This document shows, piece by piece, positions 59,436 through 64,000 of a stretch of 64,000 bases of DNA (position 1 is the first letter of the stretch; each line of letters begins with the position of its first letter). Under the pieces are notes generated by a model. That model was not told the origin of the DNA. It was given only the letters and a program-made list of their open reading frames with translations, and ran no database searches. Location of the stretch: positions 173,320,837 to 173,384,836 of the forward strand of contig CM054113.1 of the NCBI GenBank assembly GCA_028673005.1, read 5' to 3'. This DNA comes from Tanypteryx hageni (taxonomy: Eukaryota; Arthropoda; Insecta; Odonata; Petaluridae). Position numbers and translations under genes: made by a program.

Positions 59436-59910
59436 TAACGATCTGACTGGAACGTCATTAGTCTGCATTATTTATGTACACGTATTTATACACTTACTTT
59501 TTTATGTTACACTTTTATATTTAAAACTTTAATGACATACTAAAATGTAAAAGGTTCAAACTTTCTGTATTTATTTATATATGTATGTATGTGGATATCT
59601 TGAAGTGAACATTTCATTTTACATCATTCAAGCTCCTTCCGTTAATAATTGCAATGTTGCCGTACAGTATCAAGCCCTTTGAAAATACTCGTTAGTTGGT
59701 AGTCCTGCGTCCCCAGAAATATCGCTAACTCGGCTTAAAGAGCGAGGATGTGTGACGAGCCGGACAAATTGGAAGGACGGTGAGCGAGAGAGGGATAGAG
59801 GATGAAAGGAGAAAGATGTGCTCGTGTAATGGTGTGAAATTGGAGTTGGAAGGTACGTGAGAGAGAGAGAGAGATGAGGAGGAAAACGGAGAGAGGATTT
59901 GTGGGTGAGA
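59436..59910. other. Intronic DNA; GA-rich stretch 59760-59900
   Basis: Purine-rich plus strand with (GA)n at about 59860-59873. Nothing coding. Confidence 0.4.
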
Positions 59911-59934
59911 TATATATATATATATATATATATA
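59911..59934. repeat. (TA)n microsatellite
   Basis: 12 TA units. Confidence 0.95.
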
Positions 59935-61389
59935 TTGCCCAGGTCGTCACTACTATAGGGGTGGGGTCGACTCTTTGAGTGATTAGCGCGCCATGTTTTC
60001 TCATCCTTCCTAGTTTCATCATCGTCATTTTCTATCTGCGCCTTCCTTTACTCTTTCTTTTTCCTCGCCTCCTTTTCTTTCTTCTGCGCATTTTCGCCTG
60101 CCGTTTTATTACGCATGACTCCGACAGAGGGCGGGCGTCAACCTGTGTGTGTGTGTGCACGAGACCGTCTCCTTGTTCCTTGTACATCGTATCGATTTCG
60201 AGTTTAAGCCGTCGGACTACTTTGGTAGACTCCATGAAAGAGGTAGTACTGCTTTTTTTTGCTAGCGAGCTATTTTCGGAAAGGGCCTCCGGACGTCTAT
60301 TATGCTCCCTCGTATCAGATAATTAACCCAAGACGACCCCGTCGTATTTTTTTATTCCGTTAATAAAAAGATAATGGCCGCACCGATAGGAAGCGAGGAA
60401 GTGTTTCTTTTTTTAATTCCCCCGTTTCAATTTTTCTTCTTTGCGCCCCTTCGAAAATTGCGATTCACGTTAAGTTTCAAAGATTTTTGATAAATGGAAA
60501 CTTCGGAGATTGTATGTGTCCCTATGGAAAGAATAAATCTCTTTCTTTGTGATTCTGAATCTGCCCGGATCGCATCATTTTTATTAAAGAAACCGTTGTC
60601 GCTTTCTTGGTCTTATTTTATTTTTATCCCGGATGAATTGAGTAAAATCTTCTTGTGGCATATCGGTTTCTAGATGAAAAGTAGGTCGTCGAAGAAGTTG
60701 ATTGATTCTTGATTAAGCTGCCGAGGCAAGCTAAAAATCTTGTATTTGAAGTGAAATTAAGGAGGTGAAATGAATCATTAGAAGTTTGGAGAATTTGATA
60801 CAGAAATCTCTTGAATTTTTTTAAAAGTAAGAGTTGAAAATTATGACATAATTCCTTATTTTGTAAATCTTGTCATTGAACTTGAAATCTGATCCAATTG
60901 ATCCGATAAATTTTTTAAAACTATTTTCGTTATTGTTAGTTGTTGCTTACTGTATTAAATATTCATCGCCGCTAGTAATAATTACTCTAATATACTTCGT
61001 TTTTCATATCATGTAATAGAATTACGTCGAATTTTTTTGCGTCATTTATCGCAATTTTTTTAATCGTATAGATATCTCAGGCAATAAATAATTTTCCTTG
61101 CTTATTATAAATTTTCATTCGCGCAGTATCGCTTTTGAGAGAATCCAGTGATGAGTATGTAATAAACTTTGTTTTTCGTGTATTTTAACGGAATCATGCT
61201 TAATTTTGTCTCTTTGTTAGCAGTATTATATGGAATTCATTGACAGCACAAACGAGCAAAACAGTCGCCCTTGCAAATGTGCCGAAAATTTTTCTCCCCT
61301 CGACCTCGCATTTGAGAGAATTAAGCAAGAAATCTTGCAAAATCAAGTCATATTTCATGAACAAGTAGTCCGCTTATTTTACTAGGCGA
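59935..61389. other. Intronic DNA, nothing recognised
   Basis: Short (TG)n at about 60144-60156; otherwise AT-rich without features. Confidence 0.4.
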
Positions 61390-61745
61390 GCGGCCTTCCA
61401 AATTGTCGTCTCTTTACTCGCACTCTCTCCCTCTTCCCTTTCTTTGTCAACAACGTGAAGCGATGAGACGTTCCTTTTCTCCGGATTTCCTTTCGTCTGT
61501 AGTTTCGCAAGCCTCCTCGAGCCCTTCTCCATCTCTCACTTTCTACGCTTGCTCATTTCGCATTTTCTCCGCGTCTATCCTTCTCTCTCTTTCCTCTCTT
61601 TTTCTCTCAGCTGCGCGTCGGCTACGCTTAAAATCCCGTTTCTCCCCTTTTCCAAGCCTGCCCCTGGGAGTTAGGCTCGCCCGCCCTTCTCGCATCTCCC
61701 CTTCTTCCTCCTTCCCGACCAGGTGCGTCCTTTCCCTCCCGGAGG
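61390..61745. repeat. CT-rich tract
   Basis: Plus-strand pyrimidine-rich, no fixed unit; the forward Ser/Leu-rich ORF is compositional. Confidence 0.65.
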
Positions 61746-62441
61746 AGCAATAATGGCCGGGAGACTGCCTCATCCTGAAAGAAGCGATGAATATTGATTC
61801 GTAGGGAAAGAGAGAGAGAGAGGAAAAAATAATGTTGCCGCCCTCTCCCCCTACCCACACACATTCCCCCTTTTTCCCTCTTGTAGGAAAACCTCGTTTC
61901 AACCCTGACCATTCTTGCTTTCACCTCGCTGGGAATTCGCTAAATTCTGTTATACCCTGTGATTCGACTTCAGAATAGAGCGAAGCATTTTTGCGATCGC
62001 GTTTTTAACACTCGCGAATCGCTCATTTGTTTTTATATTTTATTTATATTTTTATTTGTTTATTTTCATCCATCGCCTCCTCTTTTCTGTCGCTTTCTGC
62101 AAAAATGGAAACCATGTATGCGGCGCAAACGAAAGGAATATTTACGACCTGTTGGTTTGATCGGTGAATTTGGACGTCGGATAAAACGCATTATTCGGCA
62201 TCGATACTTCGCAGCATAAGAAAACATGCGATACCGTTCTTACGAAATGAAACCCCACGCGATTGCTGCCGTTGCCTTTGAATTCATATTTCGAAAACAC
62301 CCGCACGCCTAGTGTCCGATGGGAAACTTAAGGGCATAAAAATAAAACATCGTTCCCACCGGTGCCCTGCGTTAATCTTTCCAGTCCATTGACGTCGCGA
62401 AACTTATCGTTAGCTCAACATACACGGACACGGCTGTACAT
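61746..62441. other. Intronic DNA, nothing recognised
   Basis: No features. Confidence 0.4.
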
Positions 62442-62706
62442 CGGGGGTGGGCAACCTTTTCTACATGTTGGGCCGCATTGGTTGCGAATACTTCGTAGGG
62501 GACGAATTGAAATTTGCCTGTGCTTCAGCGAGCCTATTGAGATTCTGAGGCATAATATAAGTGAAAATCAAGTGCAAATGACGATTTTAGGGATAAAAAC
62601 TAAAGATTTCCTATGATAATTTTACCAAAAAATATGAATTTGAGTGTTAAATTTTAAGGATCGTTTTTTCATCATACCTCCGCCGCCCGCAGGTTGCCCA
62701 CCTCTG
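62442..62706. mobile_element. hAT-type MITE (265 bp)
   Basis: Ends CGGGGGTGGGCAACCTTTTC (left) and, inward from the right, CAGAGGTGGGCAACCTGCGG, the CAGxGGTGGGCAACxTTT class of hAT termini with a GGGCCGCA follow-on. Flanking octamers CTGTACAT and TGGTATAT share five positions, a decayed 8-bp duplication at best. Confidence 0.75.
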
Positions 62707-62709
62707 TGG

Positions 62710-63115
62710 TATATTTTCCATTACTTCAAGTCACCCTCTTGCACTTCGCCCAATGTTTTCCTAAGCTTCATAATATGCTTCGTCCTTCCATAACTTCTAT
62801 CTCAAATCCCCATCCCGCTTTCACCTCTCTCTCTGTCCTCCCTTTCGTTCACATACTCCGCCTCCAAGCCTCTCTTTCCTCTCCCATCCCCTATTCCGCC
62901 TCACCGCTAAGCAAAACCTCAATCCAACTTTTTCCAGGCCAGCGCCATTCAGATCCCCTCCATTCCGACTCGTTTAATCTCAAAACCAGGGCCCTCTGGT
63001 CCGAATATTTATCCAGTCCTATCAAATCCCACTTTCTCCTCGGCCCTGTTTCGATACCTCCCTCGCCTCAGCCCCCGCCCGGTTCCCGAGTTTTTCCATT
63101 TTCTCTCTCTTTCGT
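62710..63115. repeat. CT-rich tract
   Basis: C/T-dominated plus strand after the MITE. The 217-codon forward ORF (62694-63347) is Ser/Pro/Leu-rich and has no domain. Confidence 0.6.
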
Positions 63116-64000
63116 TCTGTTTAGAGTTATTTATCGCGATTTTATTTTCGTTATTTTCAGTGCCCATTTTTACATCCGCGTGATTTTTCTCTTCCTATTC
63201 TCCTATCCCATGTACGCATTACCAATTCTATCATGCAGGAAAATATTATTGCGTGAGAAATTTTCGTGCCATGTGGTTTCGAACGCAAGGGATTTGTTTA
63301 ACGTAGCAAGAAACTGGCAAAAATTCGTGTTTGTGAGTCCCAGATGACGGTGTTCATAATGGAGGCTTAAACTTTATATTTTCTCGCGTGGAACCAAAAT
63401 TAAGTTTTCATAAAAAACAATATAAGAATGGCCTTGGACTAATCATATGTCATTTGCTGTCTTCGTTTTTCTCAATCGGAATGAAGTTTCCTTTCAATTC
63501 CGTCAAGGCGCCACTGGCGTTCGACCGGTTGCCCTCTACCCCATAACCCCAAACGAAAATCCACGGGGGTTCTTCCACGAGAAAGATTTGCAATCACGGT
63601 ATTTTTCCGAAAGATATCTACATTGCTGAGAGAGAGAGAGAGGATTCCTACTTTTGGGTTCGAAAAGCGAGATTGGTTTGCGAAAGATAGGGTCCGTATG
63701 CTCACCGGTCGCGGATGGAGATCAGCGAAGCGTGGAGGCCTGGCCCGTGTGATTACGTCGGAGAGCAGTCTCCATTCGTTCCCTCTCGTATCTCTCCTCC
63801 TTCTCTCTCTCTCGCGGTCAACCTTTGGATATATCCGGTCCTAATGCCGTCCTTATTGGTCCGAGGTCGTAGCGAAAGGTTGATGCATGCTAAAACCTCG
63901 GGGATGATCTCGAAATCCCCCGACATTGTGACCGTACGTATAGTCCAATGATTCCATCTCTCTCTTGAGATATATTCCCCTTCGACCCGTGATATAAATA
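63116..64000. other. Intronic DNA, nothing recognised
   Basis: Short ORFs on both strands, (GA)n at about 63630-63642; no exon or RNA recognised. Confidence 0.4.

Larger units (their letters stand above)
179..64000 (+). other. Appl: Long intron of the APP-like gene (3' end not reached)
   Basis: No downstream APP exon could be recognised: there is nothing like the VYP..ITN..GWC..CK..H..V.P(Y/F)RCL half of the GFLD. The rest of the window is therefore most simply one intron longer than 63.8 kb. This is inference. A short divergent exon could be missed by eye, and the gene or assembly could be broken. Confidence 0.6.

Noticed and set aside
62694..63347. 217-codon forward ORF
   Set aside because: Starts inside the MITE end and runs through a CT-rich tract; no recognisable family.
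179..64000. Next APP GFLD exon (with GWC/CK.H/YRCL)
   Set aside because: Looked for by eye and not found; absence is not proof for a short divergent exon.
1..64000. CRISPR arrays, bacterial defence or biosynthetic clusters, rRNA
   Set aside because: No regularly spaced direct repeats with unique spacers, no prokaryotic gene organisation, no rRNA motifs.

Overview
The window looks like nuclear DNA of an arthropod, most likely an insect. It is AT-rich and almost entirely non-coding. It is full of dinucleotide microsatellites and degraded transposons, with no bacterial-style operons, no rRNA and no intact long ORF. The one confidently recognised gene is at the very start: positions 1-178 are the 3' part of an exon of an APP-like gene (Drosophila Appl / vertebrate APP family). 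This exon encodes the first half of the growth-factor-like domain, carries its first three conserved cysteines, and ends at a GT donor placed where the human APP exon 2/3 junction lies. I could not find the following exon (the remaining GFLD cysteines). The simplest reading is that 179-64000 is part of one very long intron of this gene.

Layout. 0.2-9 kb: unannotated intron with a (TG)(TA)(CA) self-complementary microsatellite (1.5 kb), a 1-kb polypyrimidine tract with nested tandem repeats (4.15-5.18 kb), a LINE-like 3' tail (7.4-7.6 kb) and a degenerate LINE C-terminus (9.2 kb). 9.7-11.9 kb: a Helitron-like non-autonomous element containing a roughly 146-bp tandem array. 12.5-23 kb: CT-rich tracts, two pogo/Tigger-like ends, an 80-bp degenerate repeat and a tRNA-derived SINE (19.65-20.1 kb). 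23.3-23.7 kb: a repeat with perfect 34-bp inverted arms between two (TA)n tracts; a related inverted copy lies at 49.0-49.2 kb. 30.0-30.25 kb: a cluster of short palindromes. 33.8-35.0 kb (+) and 53.9-55.6 kb (-): two copies of one hAT family, both broken. The second has its ends and an 8-bp target duplication; the first has lost its 5' coding part. 40.4-43.4 kb: nested inverted-repeat elements. 45.70-47.80 kb: a complete-ended Tc1 element whose dead transposase is interrupted by a 451-bp hAT-type MITE. 58.9-59.4 and 62.4-62.7 kb: further MITEs.

The most useful unexpected item is a 121-bp open, coding-like stretch on the minus strand (53651-53771), bounded by a good acceptor and donor and standing out from its surroundings. 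It is a candidate exon of an unidentified gene nested in, and antisense to, the APP-like gene. I found no CRISPR, defence, biosynthetic or other new multi-gene system. The biology visible here is gene structure plus transposon archaeology.
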